DNA of 9,007 bases from CAVSWN01 sp046728115 (GCA_046728115.1 JBKPDW010000143.1:1-9007); one strand, 5' to 3'; positions 1-7,523 are shown, counted from the first letter of the stretch. Numbers and translations: made by a program. The notes: a model not told the origin generated them from the sequence alone.

Positions 1-1137
1 CCACAGTCCGTGTAGATCGACGTGCACGTTCTTCATGTTGTGCTCCACCCAGGTGACCCCGCCGTCGTCGGAGCGCCACAGGACCGAGTCGAGAATCCAC
101 AGCCGCCGGTCGTCGTTCGGATCGATCCTGATGGTGTTGAAGAACGTGCGTCTCGGAAGCTTCGGGCTCACGCGCCGCCAGGTCGCCCCGCCGTTGTCCG
201 ATCGGAAGACGCCGCCTGCATCGCTGGTCCGTGCACCGGCGCCGGAGGTGGCCGTTCTCACCTCGCCGGACATGATGTAGGCGTAAATCAGGTCCGGCGT
301 CTTCGACGAAATCGCGAGTGTAATCTTGCTCAGCGGCTCATTCGGCAGTCCGTTCGTCAGGCGCGTCCACTGCTTTCCAGCGTCGACGGTTTTGTAAATG
401 CCGCTGCCCGGCCCGGTCTCGCGCACCTGGACGCCGCCGGACCGCATGCGCTGCCACGTGCTGGCGTACAGCACGTTCGGGTCGCGCGGATCCATCACGA
501 GATCGATCGCGCCGCTCATGTCGTCCACGGACAGGACCCGCTGCCACGTCCGGCCGCCGTCGACCGTCTTGTAGACGCCTCGCTCGGGGTTGCGGCCCCA
601 CAGATGGCCCGGCGCGGCGACATAGACGATTTGCGGGTCTCGCGGGTGAATGACGATCGCCGCGATCTCCTCCGTCTTCTCGAGGCCCATGTGCTGCCAC
701 GTCTTGCCACCGTCGGTCGACTTGAAGACGCCGTAGCCAAGCTCCTTCGACTGCCGCTGCGCCGGCTCGCCGGTGCCCACCCACACGTGGTTCGGATTCG
801 ACGCAGCGATGGCGACAGCGCCACACGACGCGCCGTTCTGCTCGTCGAAGATGGGCGTCATCGTCGCGCCATAGTTCGTCGTGCGCCACACTCCGCCGCC
901 GCACGTGCAAACATACACGGTGTTCGGCTGGGACGGAACGCCGAGGACGTTCCAAACACGGCCGGACGGCGCATTGGGTCCGATGAGGCGGAAACGGATC
1001 GAGTCGAGCGAGCGACTCTCGAGGGATGCGGAGCGCGATGGGACCGCTTGTGTCTGGCCGGCTACGGTTTGAGGCCCGACCGATGCGAGAAGCACCACGA
1101 TCGCGCCAGCAGAGCACGAAAGAAAGCGCATGCACAT
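1..1137 (-). CDS. VPS10/sortilin-like Asp-box (BNR) propeller protein, C-terminus outside window
   Basis: Partial gene: 379 codons are visible from the start at 1137 to the left edge with no stop. The product is an exported beta-propeller protein of the sortilin/VPS10-like BNR family, often auto-annotated as glycosyl hydrolase although no glycosidase activity can be read here. Residues 1-27 form a signal peptide (hydrophobic AIVVLLASV, possible cleavage after TVAG). Five Asp-boxes of the S/T-x-D-x-G-x-x-W type lie at residues 140-147, 191-198, 250-257 (middle Gly replaced by Ala), 313-320 and 356-363. The ATG at 1137 is preceded by AGGAG (1146-1150) at 8 bases, which favours it over the ATG at 1131. 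It is closely related to the upstream gene at 1206-4010 and probably co-transcribed with it. Cysteines at 77, 79 and 105 match cysteines in that paralogue. Family assignment is firm; ligand and function are unknown. Confidence 0.88.
   Translation of the reverse strand, partial: MCMRFLSCSAGAIVVLLASVGPQTVAGQTQAVPSRSASLESRSLDSIRFRLIGPNAPSGRVWNVLGVPSQPNTVYVCTCGGGVWRTTNYGATMTPIFDEQNGASCGAVAIAASNPNHVWVGTGEPAQRQSKELGYGVFKSTDGGKTWQHMGLEKTEEIAAIVIHPRDPQIVYVAAPGHLWGRNPERGVYKTVDGGRTWQRVLSVDDMSGAIDLVMDPRDPNVLYASTWQRMRSGGVQVRETGPGSGIYKTVDAGKQWTRLTNGLPNEPLSKITLAISSKTPDLIYAYIMSGEVRTATSGAGARTSDAGGVFRSDNGGATWRRVSPKLPRRTFFNTIRIDPNDDRRLWILDSVLWRSDDGGVTWVEHNMKNVHVDLHGLW
421..600. repeat. Near-identical segment shared by the two propeller genes, copy 1
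   Basis: These 180 bases match 3252-3431 at 175 positions with no gaps. On either side the two genes are clearly more diverged. The segment encodes the block around the second and third Asp-boxes, including DDMSGAIDLVMDPRDPNV. Confidence 0.85.
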
Positions 1138-1145
1138 GGCGAACG

Positions 1146-1150
1146 CTCCT
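1146..1150 (-). promoter_or_regulatory. Shine-Dalgarno site of the left-hand propeller gene
   Basis: The minus strand reads AGGAG, followed by 8 bases and the ATG at 1137. It decides the start between two nearby in-frame ATGs (1137 and 1131). It lies in the 68-base gap after the upstream paralogue, where I see no terminator hairpin or strong promoter, which supports co-transcription. Confidence 0.65.
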
Positions 1151-1205
1151 GACGGGACCGGAATACGATTGTCACCACCAGTCTTCGCCGGCCAGCACCC
1201 GGGCG

Positions 1206-4010
1206 TTAAGTTCTCGGCAACACGCGGCGGGCCCGGTCGGGTCGCTCGGCGCGTACCTCGATCGACCGTGTCAGCGAGGTCGCCCCTGAAGTGAGCGTGA
1301 CCTGATATGTTCCCGGCGCAACCCGCCGCCGGCGCTGTCGCTCCGACAGCGTGAGACCGCCGAAACCGCCTGCCTGCTGCTGCAGTTCGGCCTTCGCTTG
1401 ATCGGTTTCAAGGTCCCACTGGATGCGGTGCAGGCCCGCCTTCCCCGGCCCCACGAGCGACCGCACCACAACACCCGATGCATCTTTGATAATCAGACGA
1501 ACGTTGTCGGGCGCGTCGGCCGCCAGCGAGTAGGTGATGAGCGTGCCATACGGCGGGTTTTCGCCGCGGAAGAAGACGTCGCCGTTGATCTCCTCGACGG
1601 CGGTTCCGTACGTAAAGCGAACGTTGTGCGCGACAGCGGGTTCAACATCGAAGAGAAACACTGGCCCTCGCATCGCCACTTCAAGCTGCTCGACGGGCGA
1701 AATGTCCACAATCCAGATCGCCCGGCCGAACGTGCCGACGACGAGATCTCGATCCCGCGCCTGAATCGCCAGCGATCGCACCGCGGTATGCGGCAAATTG
1801 CTCTTCCAGCGTACCCAATGACTGCCGCCGTCGATCGACACGAACAGGCCCGACTCCGTCCCCACATAGAGCACACGCGGGTTGTGCGGATCTTCGCGGA
1901 TCACGTACGTCGACCCCCAGCCCGGCAGGTCCGTCGTAATGCTCGTCCAGGTCTTTCCAAAATCTGTCGTCTTGAAGAGATACGGCCGCGGATCGTCGTG
2001 ATAATGCAGATCGAACGCGACATACGCGACGCCGGGTCCCGTTCGCGACGGCTCGATCTTCGAGACGAATCCTTCTTCGTGAGCGCCTCGCGGCAGGTTG
2101 CCGTCCACGCGCGTCCAGGTTTTGCCGACGTCGCGCGAGACGTGAATCCACCCGTCGTCCGACCCGGCCCAAAGCACGTTTGGATCGCGCGGCGATTCGG
2201 CAAGTGAGAACAGCGCACCGTAGCTGTGATAGCCCTCCCCGATGGCTGGGAACGGCCTGTCTTGTTGACGCGTCAGGTCGGCACTGACGACCTCGCATCG
2301 ATGATCCACCTCACCATCCGGTTTCGTTCCAGTGATTCGGCAGCGGAAAACGTATTGAGCACCGAGATAGAACACATCTGGGTCGATCGACGACACGAGC
2401 AAGGGCGCTGTCCAGTCCCAGCGAAACGCGCGTAATCCCTGCTGCGCGGCCATCTGCGGCGTCGGCTGCAGTTCGGTCCGCGTCCACGTGCGAAGATCGA
2501 GATGCGACGTATTTCCGTTGTTCTGTGCGATGTACAAGCGATTCGGGTCGCGCGGATGCGGGTAGACCGCCATGCCGTCGCCAACGGACCGCAGCTTGAA
2601 CCAGTCGTGGTCTGTAATGCCTTCGTTGTCGTACGTCTGGCTCGGCCCGGTCCATGAGGCCGTGTCCTGCATGCCGCCATAGACCCAGTAGGGTTCGAGA
2701 TCGTCGACCGATACCTCATAGAACTGGCCGATCGGCAGCACGGCCTGCGCCCATGCGGCACCCCCGTCAACGGAGAAATACACACCGCCGTCGTTCCCGA
2801 GCACGAGGCGGTTGGAATCCCGCGGATCGATCCAGAAGCCGTGCAAATCGAAGTGGGCATTTCGGATGTTGTGCTTCTGCCACGTGGCGCCGCCGTCCTC
2901 GGAACGCCATAACTCGAGGTCGAGAATCCACAGCCGCCGGTCATCGTTCGGGTCGATTTTGATGTGCGTGTAATACGTGCGGGAGGGCAGCTTCGGGCTG
3001 ACACGGCGCCACGACCCGCCTCCGTCGTCGGAGCGGAAGATGCCGCCTGCGTCGCTCGTTCGCGGACCGCCACCGGCCCTCGCCTCGCTAGCCTCGCCAG
3101 ACATGATGTAGGCATACACAAGATTGGGATTCTGCTGTGAAATCGCGAGAGCTATCTTGCTGAGCGGCTCGGCAGGGAGCCCGTTCGTCAGGCGGGTCCA
3201 CTGAGTTCCGCCGTCAACGCTCTTATACACGCCACTACCGGGACCTGCCTCGCGCACCTGGACGCCGCCGGATCGCATGCGCTGCCACGTGCTGGCGTAC
3301 AGCACGTTCGGGTCGCGCGGATCCATCACGAGATCGATCGCGCCGCTCATGTCGTCCACGAACAGGACCCGCTGCCACGTCCGGCCGCCGTCGATCGTCT
3401 TGTAGACGCCTCGCTCGGGATTGCGCCCCCACAAATGGCCCGGTGCGGCGACAAAGACGATCTGCGGGTCTCGCGGATGAATCACGATTGCCGCAATCTC
3501 CTCAGTCTTCTCGAGGCCCATGTGCTGCCAGGTCTTGCCGCCGTCGGTCGACTTGAAGACGCCATAACCCGGCGCTTTCGATTGTCGCTGCGCCGGTTCA
3601 CCACTTCCCACCCAGATGTGGTCCGGGTTCGAAGGCGCAATCGCGACTGCCCCGCACGAAGCCCCGTTCTCTTCGTCGAAGATTGGCTCGAGCGTGGCGC
3701 CGAAGTTCCTGGTGCGCCACACGCCACCCTGACATGTACACACGTAAATTGTGTTGGGCTGTGACGGCACTCCGACCACCTGCCACACACGTCCAGACGG
3801 GCTGCTGGGTCCTACGAGGCGAAATCGCACACTGTCGAGCCAAGGGCGGTCGAGAGCGGCGGAAACGGAGATTCGGGTGCCCTGGCCGTCTCCCTGGATC
3901 GTCACGCCTATGCAGCCCAAGAGGACAGCTGCCGTGACGATGGATTGCAAACGAAACAAGGTGGGCGTGGGTAGAACGCTGCCAGCAAATCGATCGGGTC
4001 CGGTTTTCAT
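1206..4010 (-). CDS. VPS10/sortilin-like Asp-box (BNR) propeller protein, full length
   Basis: A 934-residue exported protein of the sortilin/VPS10-like BNR propeller family. The ATG at 4010 is chosen: the minus strand has GGGGAAGG just upstream and the signal peptide begins there; the frame could extend to a TTG at 4109, but that adds 33 charged residues before the signal. Residues 19-38 are hydrophobic and VLLGC ends at Cys33, so a lipoprotein is possible (inference). Nine Asp-boxes are visible at 154-161, 205-212, 264-271, 327-334, 370-377, 413-420, 625-632, 681-688 and 725-732, the central Gly being Val or Phe in 625-632 and 681-688. The propeller ends near 770 (VVGTFGRAIWIVD). Residues 780-915 look like a C-terminal Ig/FlgD-like beta domain (GLHRIQWDLETD, then PGTYQVTL). 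Such proteins are typically periplasmic or surface-located; substrate unknown. The gene after it is a tandem paralogue. Confidence 0.92.
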   Translation of the reverse strand: MKTGPDRFAGSVLPTPTLFRLQSIVTAAVLLGCIGVTIQGDGQGTRISVSAALDRPWLDSVRFRLVGPSSPSGRVWQVVGVPSQPNTIYVCTCQGGVWRTRNFGATLEPIFDEENGASCGAVAIAPSNPDHIWVGSGEPAQRQSKAPGYGVFKSTDGGKTWQHMGLEKTEEIAAIVIHPRDPQIVFVAAPGHLWGRNPERGVYKTIDGGRTWQRVLFVDDMSGAIDLVMDPRDPNVLYASTWQRMRSGGVQVREAGPGSGVYKSVDGGTQWTRLTNGLPAEPLSKIALAISQQNPNLVYAYIMSGEASEARAGGGPRTSDAGGIFRSDDGGGSWRRVSPKLPSRTYYTHIKIDPNDDRRLWILDLELWRSEDGGATWQKHNIRNAHFDLHGFWIDPRDSNRLVLGNDGGVYFSVDGGAAWAQAVLPIGQFYEVSVDDLEPYWVYGGMQDTASWTGPSQTYDNEGITDHDWFKLRSVGDGMAVYPHPRDPNRLYIAQNNGNTSHLDLRTWTRTELQPTPQMAAQQGLRAFRWDWTAPLLVSSIDPDVFYLGAQYVFRCRITGTKPDGEVDHRCEVVSADLTRQQDRPFPAIGEGYHSYGALFSLAESPRDPNVLWAGSDDGWIHVSRDVGKTWTRVDGNLPRGAHEEGFVSKIEPSRTGPGVAYVAFDLHYHDDPRPYLFKTTDFGKTWTSITTDLPGWGSTYVIREDPHNPRVLYVGTESGLFVSIDGGSHWVRWKSNLPHTAVRSLAIQARDRDLVVGTFGRAIWIVDISPVEQLEVAMRGPVFLFDVEPAVAHNVRFTYGTAVEEINGDVFFRGENPPYGTLITYSLAADAPDNVRLIIKDASGVVVRSLVGPGKAGLHRIQWDLETDQAKAELQQQAGGFGGLTLSERQRRRRVAPGTYQVTLTSGATSLTRSIEVRAERPDRARRVLPRT
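3252..3431. repeat. Near-identical segment shared by the two propeller genes, copy 2
   Basis: Direct repeat of 421-600 at an offset of 2831 bases, 175 of 180 positions identical by manual comparison. It is large enough to support homologous recombination between the tandem genes. Confidence 0.85.
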
Positions 4011-4012
4011 AA

Positions 4013-4021
4013 CACACCTTC
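4013..4021 (-). promoter_or_regulatory. Ribosome binding site supporting the ATG at 4010
   Basis: The minus strand reads GGAAGG within this interval, about 6 bases before the ATG at 4010. It supports starting the propeller protein at its signal peptide rather than at the upstream TTG at 4109. Confidence 0.5.
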
Positions 4022-4097
4022 CCCGAAATGCGTTCGTTCGCTCGCGACGGCCCCGCTCCAGCGCTGCTTCGCGCCGCAGCCAAACCGCACGGCGCTG

Positions 4098-4125
4098 ATT
4101 ATTGCTCAACCGACCGATATGTCAA
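4098..4125 (-). promoter_or_regulatory. Sigma70-like promoter for the tandem propeller genes
   Basis: On the minus strand a perfect -35 box TTGACA (4125-4120) is followed by a 16-base spacer and AATAAT (4103-4098), a 5-of-6 match to the -10 consensus. Transcription would start near 4091, leaving a leader of about 80 bases before the ATG at 4010. The site lies in a GC-rich stretch, where such a match by chance is less likely. No operator repeat was recognised around it. Confidence 0.6.
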
Positions 4126-4380
4126 CGGAACGCGAACACGGGAAAGCCTTCGGGCCGCGCGATTTGTTCAGCGATTCGCCCGATCGTGCCTTCGCGCGCC
4201 TCGGCGCCATGCGGAAAGTGTCGCCATCAACCCTGCGTTGACGAACACGGCGCCACGTGAGGCCTGGGGCCCGTGGGCCGACCTAGCGGACTGCTGATGC
4301 CCTGTCAACCTGGCCGCGAAGCGAATCGCGATCGGCGTAACGGTAGCGACTAGCCGCTTGATCTCAGCGGTGAGCAGGGT
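4126..4380. other. Intergenic stretch without a recognisable gene
   Basis: No reading frame here resembles a known protein on either strand, and short open frames show no ribosome site. A small GC-rich inverted repeat (GGCCC, 2 bases, GGGCC) lies near 4268-4279 but has no T-tract. The stretch separates the promoter of the propeller genes from the transposase remnant and may contain the degraded 5' part of that element, but I could not align it to a transposase. Confidence 0.45.
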
Positions 4381-4432
4381 GTGAGAGAGGTGGCATTCCG
4401 ATCAACGAGAGAGAGTCTTGCGCGATGGCCGC

Positions 4433-4795
4433 CTACGAGCGCCAAGACCATTACCTCGCGACACGGCATTCCACGGCTGGGTAACGACAGCGACGGCGAT
4501 CGGCATCGACGAAGTGCTCACAGCCATTCGCTCACCGTGGCTGAACGCCTACGCGGAGCGATTGATCGGGTCTAGACGCCGCAAATGCCTCGACCACATC
4601 ATCATCGGCAATGAGCGTGGCCTACGCCGCGCTTTGCACGCCTACGTTGAGTATTATTTGAAACCCCGGACGCACCTGTCGCTCAGCAAAGATGCGCCCG
4701 TGCCAAGGCCGGTCGCGTCGCCGAGCGACGGTGACATCGTGGCGATTTCGCAACTCGCTGGCCTGCACTACGGCTACGAACGCCGAGCGGCGTAG
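4433..4795 (+). pseudogene. 3' remnant of a DDE integrase-core (rve) transposase
   Basis: The frame ending at the TAG at 4793-4795 encodes the C-terminal end of an insertion-sequence transposase of the integrase catalytic type (IS3/IS481-like; exact family not decided). Diagnostic segments are RDTAFHGW (from 4457), then SPWLNAYAERLIGSRRRKCLDH, whose Glu (codon 4556-4558) is the third acidic residue of the DDE triad, then YYLKPRTHLSLSKDAPVPRPV and a C-terminal GLHYGYERRAA. Only about 110 codons are recognisable, whereas intact members carry roughly 300 or more, so both catalytic Asp regions upstream are missing or unrecognisable. Just upstream, fragments that would read APR (4439-4447) and YL (4452-4457) fall in different frames, which indicates small indels near 4448-4460. 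There is no credible start codon or ribosome site. The remnant lies beside a truncated oxygenase and marks a rearranged locus. Confidence 0.85.
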
Positions 4796-4984
4796 CGCTG
4801 CGCCCGCTCGATTCAGTCGGAGCTCTGCTCAACGGGCCGGCACGGCGGTCGTGCGTCCCGATTCTTCGAACGGCCTGTCTCCGAACAGATGTACCTTGTG
4901 ACTCGCTTGCCGCGCCGAACTCCACAACAGCCCGATTGCGAGCTATCCATTTGAAAACGGGTTGCGGCAAGTGGGATCAAGTTT
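4796..4984. other. Junction between transposase remnant and oxygenase pseudogene
   Basis: No gene is supported here. The missing C-terminal half of the minus-strand monooxygenase would be expected to continue through this stretch, but I find no GDAAH-type motif in any frame. It may hold the insertion-sequence end and deletion junction. No clear terminal inverted repeat or target duplication was found by eye. Confidence 0.4.
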
Positions 4985-5669
4985 TCAGTAACGACAGCGT
5001 GCCAACACCTCCCGCCATCGGCCACGCGGCGCGGAACAGTAGAAATACGTTTGTCCGTGCGTGAGCGGAGCCATCCCAAACCTCCGGCCATCAGCGCCCC
5101 CAGATTTCGAGCGCGGGCTCGTCGCAACTCGGCAGTTCGCTGATGCCTCGCAGGTACGCGTCGCCTGCGCTCTTTCGGACCACGCCGATCGGCAAACATT
5201 CGCGCACCTGCGAGTGAACTCCGTCAGCGGCGATCAGCACGTCGCACCCGGTGGTATTGCCGTTATCAGATCGGAGCTGCACGGTGTGGGGACGTTCTTC
5301 TATTGCCGTGCACCGATGTCCGAAATGGATCGACGCAACCTTTCGGGCAGCTTCGAGGAAGTGCTTCTGAAGGTGCTGTCGCAGCACGATCGCGAAATAA
5401 TTCTGTGGAATCGGCAGTGCACTGTACTCGTTGACCAGCTTCCATCTGTTGCCCAACTGCAGCGTCAGCTTGTGGCAAGGACGCATGAACGGCTTGAACG
5501 ACTCGAGCAGCCCCAGACCTTCAAGTGCACACAAGCCGTTACTGTGCACGACAATGCCACCGCCCACGCGCGTCAAGGCATCTGAACGTTCGAAGACGGT
5601 TGGCGTCATGCCACACTGAGCGGCAGCGATCGCCGCGGTCAGTCCAGCCGGACCGGCACCGACGATTGC
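4985..5669 (-). pseudogene. Decayed FAD-dependent monooxygenase (class A hydroxylase-like)
   Basis: Read on the minus strand, this is the N-terminal half of a p-hydroxybenzoate-hydroxylase-fold flavin monooxygenase. An intact Rossmann motif GAGPAG (5660-5643) follows a TAA at 5672-5670, so no start codon precedes it in frame. Next come VFERSDALTRVGGGIVVHSNG and the DG motif AADGVHSQVR (around 5231-5202). The frame stops at a TGA (5093-5091) right after EIWGR, yet one frame over the expected continuation resumes with DGRRFGMAPLTHGQTYFYC and runs 35 codons to a TGA at 4987-4985. This is a clear frameshift. About 227 residues remain against roughly 380-400 in the family, and the GD motif and C-terminal half are gone. 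It lies tail to tail with the transposase remnant and diverges from the intact monooxygenase at 5909, to which it is only distantly similar. An ATG at 5609 opens a 172-codon frame, but that would lack the FAD motif. Confidence 0.85.
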
Positions 5670-5728
5670 TTAACGGCAACCGAGGCGGAATCGGCGACAC
5701 TCAAAATACCTATAGATATCACGCGCGA

Positions 5729-5741
5729 CTGACGAAGTCAG
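5729..5741. repeat. 13-bp perfect palindromic site, possible operator
   Basis: CTGAC, a 3-base centre GAA, and GTCAG form a perfect inverted repeat located about 170 bases before the monooxygenase start, between divergent genes. Flavin monooxygenase genes are often controlled by MarR- or TetR-type repressors binding such sites, but no regulator gene is in view and a 5-base arm can arise by chance. Confidence 0.25.
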
Positions 5742-5897
5742 ATCACGAACATTCCACAGCGTCACCATACAATCGAGACCACGTTAGTGGATATTGTTCG
5801 CCATCAGCTGTGTGCCGACTAGGAAAGGCAGTTGCCTCTCGATCGCGCGTAAAGGCCAACGCCGTCCGATCGTGATTGCCCTAGGCACCGTCGCCGT

Positions 5898-5902
5898 GGA
5901 GG
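5898..5902 (+). promoter_or_regulatory. Strong Shine-Dalgarno site fixing a TTG start
   Basis: GGAGG is followed by a 6-base spacer and TTG at 5909. The perfect match and ideal spacing make TTG the likely initiator, ahead of the in-frame TTG at 5921. Confidence 0.75.
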
Positions 5903-5908
5903 TCGTAC

Positions 5909-7501
5909 TTGAAGGCATCGTTGATCCGCGATCCAGACGTTCTCATCGTCGGCGCAAGGCCGACGGGCTTGGTATTGGCCCTGTGGCTGACGCGGCGCGG
6001 CGTCCGCGTAAGAATTATCGACAAGACGGCAGAGCCGGGGACGACGTCACGCGCGCTGGCCGTTCAGGCACGGACCCTCGAGCTTTATCGTCAACTCGGC
6101 CTCGCTGACGCCGTCATCGAGCAGGGGCGGAAGTTCGTCGCTGCAAATCTCTGGGTGGCCGGCAAGAGGGCGGCACGTGCCGTCCTCGGCGAAATGGGCG
6201 CCGGTCTCAGTCCATTTCCCTACGCCCTGATCTATCCGCAAGACGAGCACGAGCGTCTGTTGATCGCTCGCCTGGCCGAAGCCGGTGTCGAGATCGAGCG
6301 CCGGAGCGAGCTTCTCGGCTTCGAAGAGGTGGCTGGTCGTGTGCGCGCGCGCCTGAAGCGGCCGGACGGCGCTCACGAGACCTGCGAGACCGCCTACATT
6401 GCCGGGTGCGACGGCGCACATTCCACCGTCCGCGAGGTGCTGGAGATCGGCTTTCCCGGCGGGGTGTACGCCCATCTCTTCTACGTGGCCGATGTGGAGG
6501 CAAGCGGACCGACGATGGACGGGGAGCTACACGTCGCGCTGGACAGGACCGATTTTCTAGCCGTGTTCCCATTGAAGGGCGCGGGCCGCGCGCGACTCAT
6601 TGGGACGGTGCGCGAGGAGGCCGAACAGCAATCCGAGAACCTGTCCTGGAAGGACGTGAGCAAGCGCGTGATTGAGTGGATACGCATCGATGTCAAGCGT
6701 GTGAACTGGTTCTCCACCTACCACGTGCACCATCGGGTCGCCGACCATTTTCGCAAGGGTGGTGCGTTCATCCTCGGCGACGCCGCTCACATCCACAGTC
6801 CCGTCGGCGGACAAGGCATGAACACTGGCATCGGCGACGCGGTAAACCTTGCCTGGAAACTGGCTGCCGTCCTGCACGGGCAAGCAAACGCGTCGCTGCT
6901 CGACAGCTATGAGCCGGAACGCATCGCCTTCGCTCGGCGTCTGGTCGCGACGACCGACCGGGCTTTCACAGGCGTGACGAGTTCCGGCACGATCGCGCGG
7001 CTGATGCGACTCCATGTCGTGCCCTTCGTAATCCCGTCCTTGTTCGCGCTGAAGACGGTGCGACGCTACATGTTTCGCACGGTCTCACAGACCATGATCA
7101 ATTACCGTGGACGTAGCTTGAGCGAGGGACAGGCGGGACCGGTTCACGCGGGTGACCGCTTGCCCTGGGTGAAGGTCGACGTGAACGGGATCGATGCGGA
7201 CAACTTCGGGCCGTTGACGTCGCTGAGCTGGCAGGTCCACGTGTACGGCAAGGCCGTGCCGCAGATCCAGGCGCTGTGTGATGAACGGAAATTGTCGCTG
7301 CACGTCTTTCCATGGCGTCCCGAGATGCGTCGAGCGGGCCTCCGGCGCAATGCCATCTATCTCGTGCGACCTGATGGCTACGTCGCCTTGGCGGATCCTG
7401 CCGGCCGCGCGATGGCAATTACGTCCTATCTCAGCGCGCGCGAGCTGACGCCGACGATAGAACCGCGCGGGCCGAGACCAGCGCCGCATTCATCGTCATG
7501 A
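5909..7501 (+). CDS. FAD-dependent aromatic-type monooxygenase with Arg in the GxGxxG motif
   Basis: A 530-residue class A flavoprotein monooxygenase (PHBH fold; three-domain group with a thioredoxin-like C-terminal domain, as in MhpA, PcpB or RdmE/PgaE). Such enzymes use FAD, NAD(P)H and O2 to hydroxylate aromatic or polyketide substrates in the cytoplasm; the substrate here cannot be read. The FAD Rossmann segment is VLIVGARPTG at residues 11-20, the DG motif CDGAHSTVR at 167-175, and the FAD-ribityl GD motif GDAAHIHSPVGGQGMN at 290-305. The C-terminal domain spans about 411-510 and includes YLVRPDGYVAL. Length and architecture are complete. The TTG start is set by GGAGG at 5898-5902. Anomaly: the usual GAGPTG reads GARPTG, with Arg17 (AGG, 5957-5959) replacing the second glycine. 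The gene stands alone, divergent from a broken unrelated-subfamily monooxygenase and convergent with the sulfatase-TPR gene. Confidence 0.9.
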   Translation: MKASLIRDPDVLIVGARPTGLVLALWLTRRGVRVRIIDKTAEPGTTSRALAVQARTLELYRQLGLADAVIEQGRKFVAANLWVAGKRAARAVLGEMGAGLSPFPYALIYPQDEHERLLIARLAEAGVEIERRSELLGFEEVAGRVRARLKRPDGAHETCETAYIAGCDGAHSTVREVLEIGFPGGVYAHLFYVADVEASGPTMDGELHVALDRTDFLAVFPLKGAGRARLIGTVREEAEQQSENLSWKDVSKRVIEWIRIDVKRVNWFSTYHVHHRVADHFRKGGAFILGDAAHIHSPVGGQGMNTGIGDAVNLAWKLAAVLHGQANASLLDSYEPERIAFARRLVATTDRAFTGVTSSGTIARLMRLHVVPFVIPSLFALKTVRRYMFRTVSQTMINYRGRSLSEGQAGPVHAGDRLPWVKVDVNGIDADNFGPLTSLSWQVHVYGKAVPQIQALCDERKLSLHVFPWRPEMRRAGLRRNAIYLVRPDGYVALADPAGRAMAITSYLSARELTPTIEPRGPRPAPHSSS

Positions 7502-7523
7502 GCGTCATTCTCATCAAAATGGA

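Larger units (their letters stand above)
5670..5908. promoter_or_regulatory. Divergent intergenic region upstream of the monooxygenase
   Basis: A gene-free stretch, locally richer in A and T, between the oxygenase pseudogene (minus) and the intact monooxygenase (plus). It presumably carries the promoter of the latter. A -10-like TACAAT lies at 5768-5773, but no good -35 box sits at the right distance, so no promoter is called with confidence. It contains the small palindrome at 5729-5741. Confidence 0.4.

Noticed and set aside
137..1000. Repeated short DNA motifs across the propeller genes as a candidate CRISPR or tandem DNA repeat
   Set aside because: The periodicity comes from Asp-box protein repeats with varied spacing and sequence. 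There are no constant repeats with unique spacers.
22..1152. Long plus-strand open frame of 376 codons over the left propeller gene
   Set aside because: It is antisense to a gene with a clear protein family, signal peptide and ribosome site. Its translation is Arg/Ala/His-rich with no recognisable domain, as expected for a shadow frame in GC-rich DNA.
4011..4109. Extension of the full-length propeller protein to a TTG start at 4109
   Set aside because: It would add 33 charged residues before a clear signal peptide and would begin inside the predicted leader, only about 18 bases after the start of transcription. The ATG at 4010 has its own ribosome site.
4906..4971. 8-bp inverted repeat CTTGCCGC / GCGGCAAG around the pseudogene junction, as possible element ends
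   Set aside because: The arms are 50 bases apart and do not extend, and neither lies at the transposase boundary. Chance is adequate.
5693..5725. Possible minus-strand promoter (CTGACT-17-TATCTA) for the oxygenase pseudogene
   Set aside because: Matches to consensus are weak (4/6 and 3/6), and the target gene is broken.
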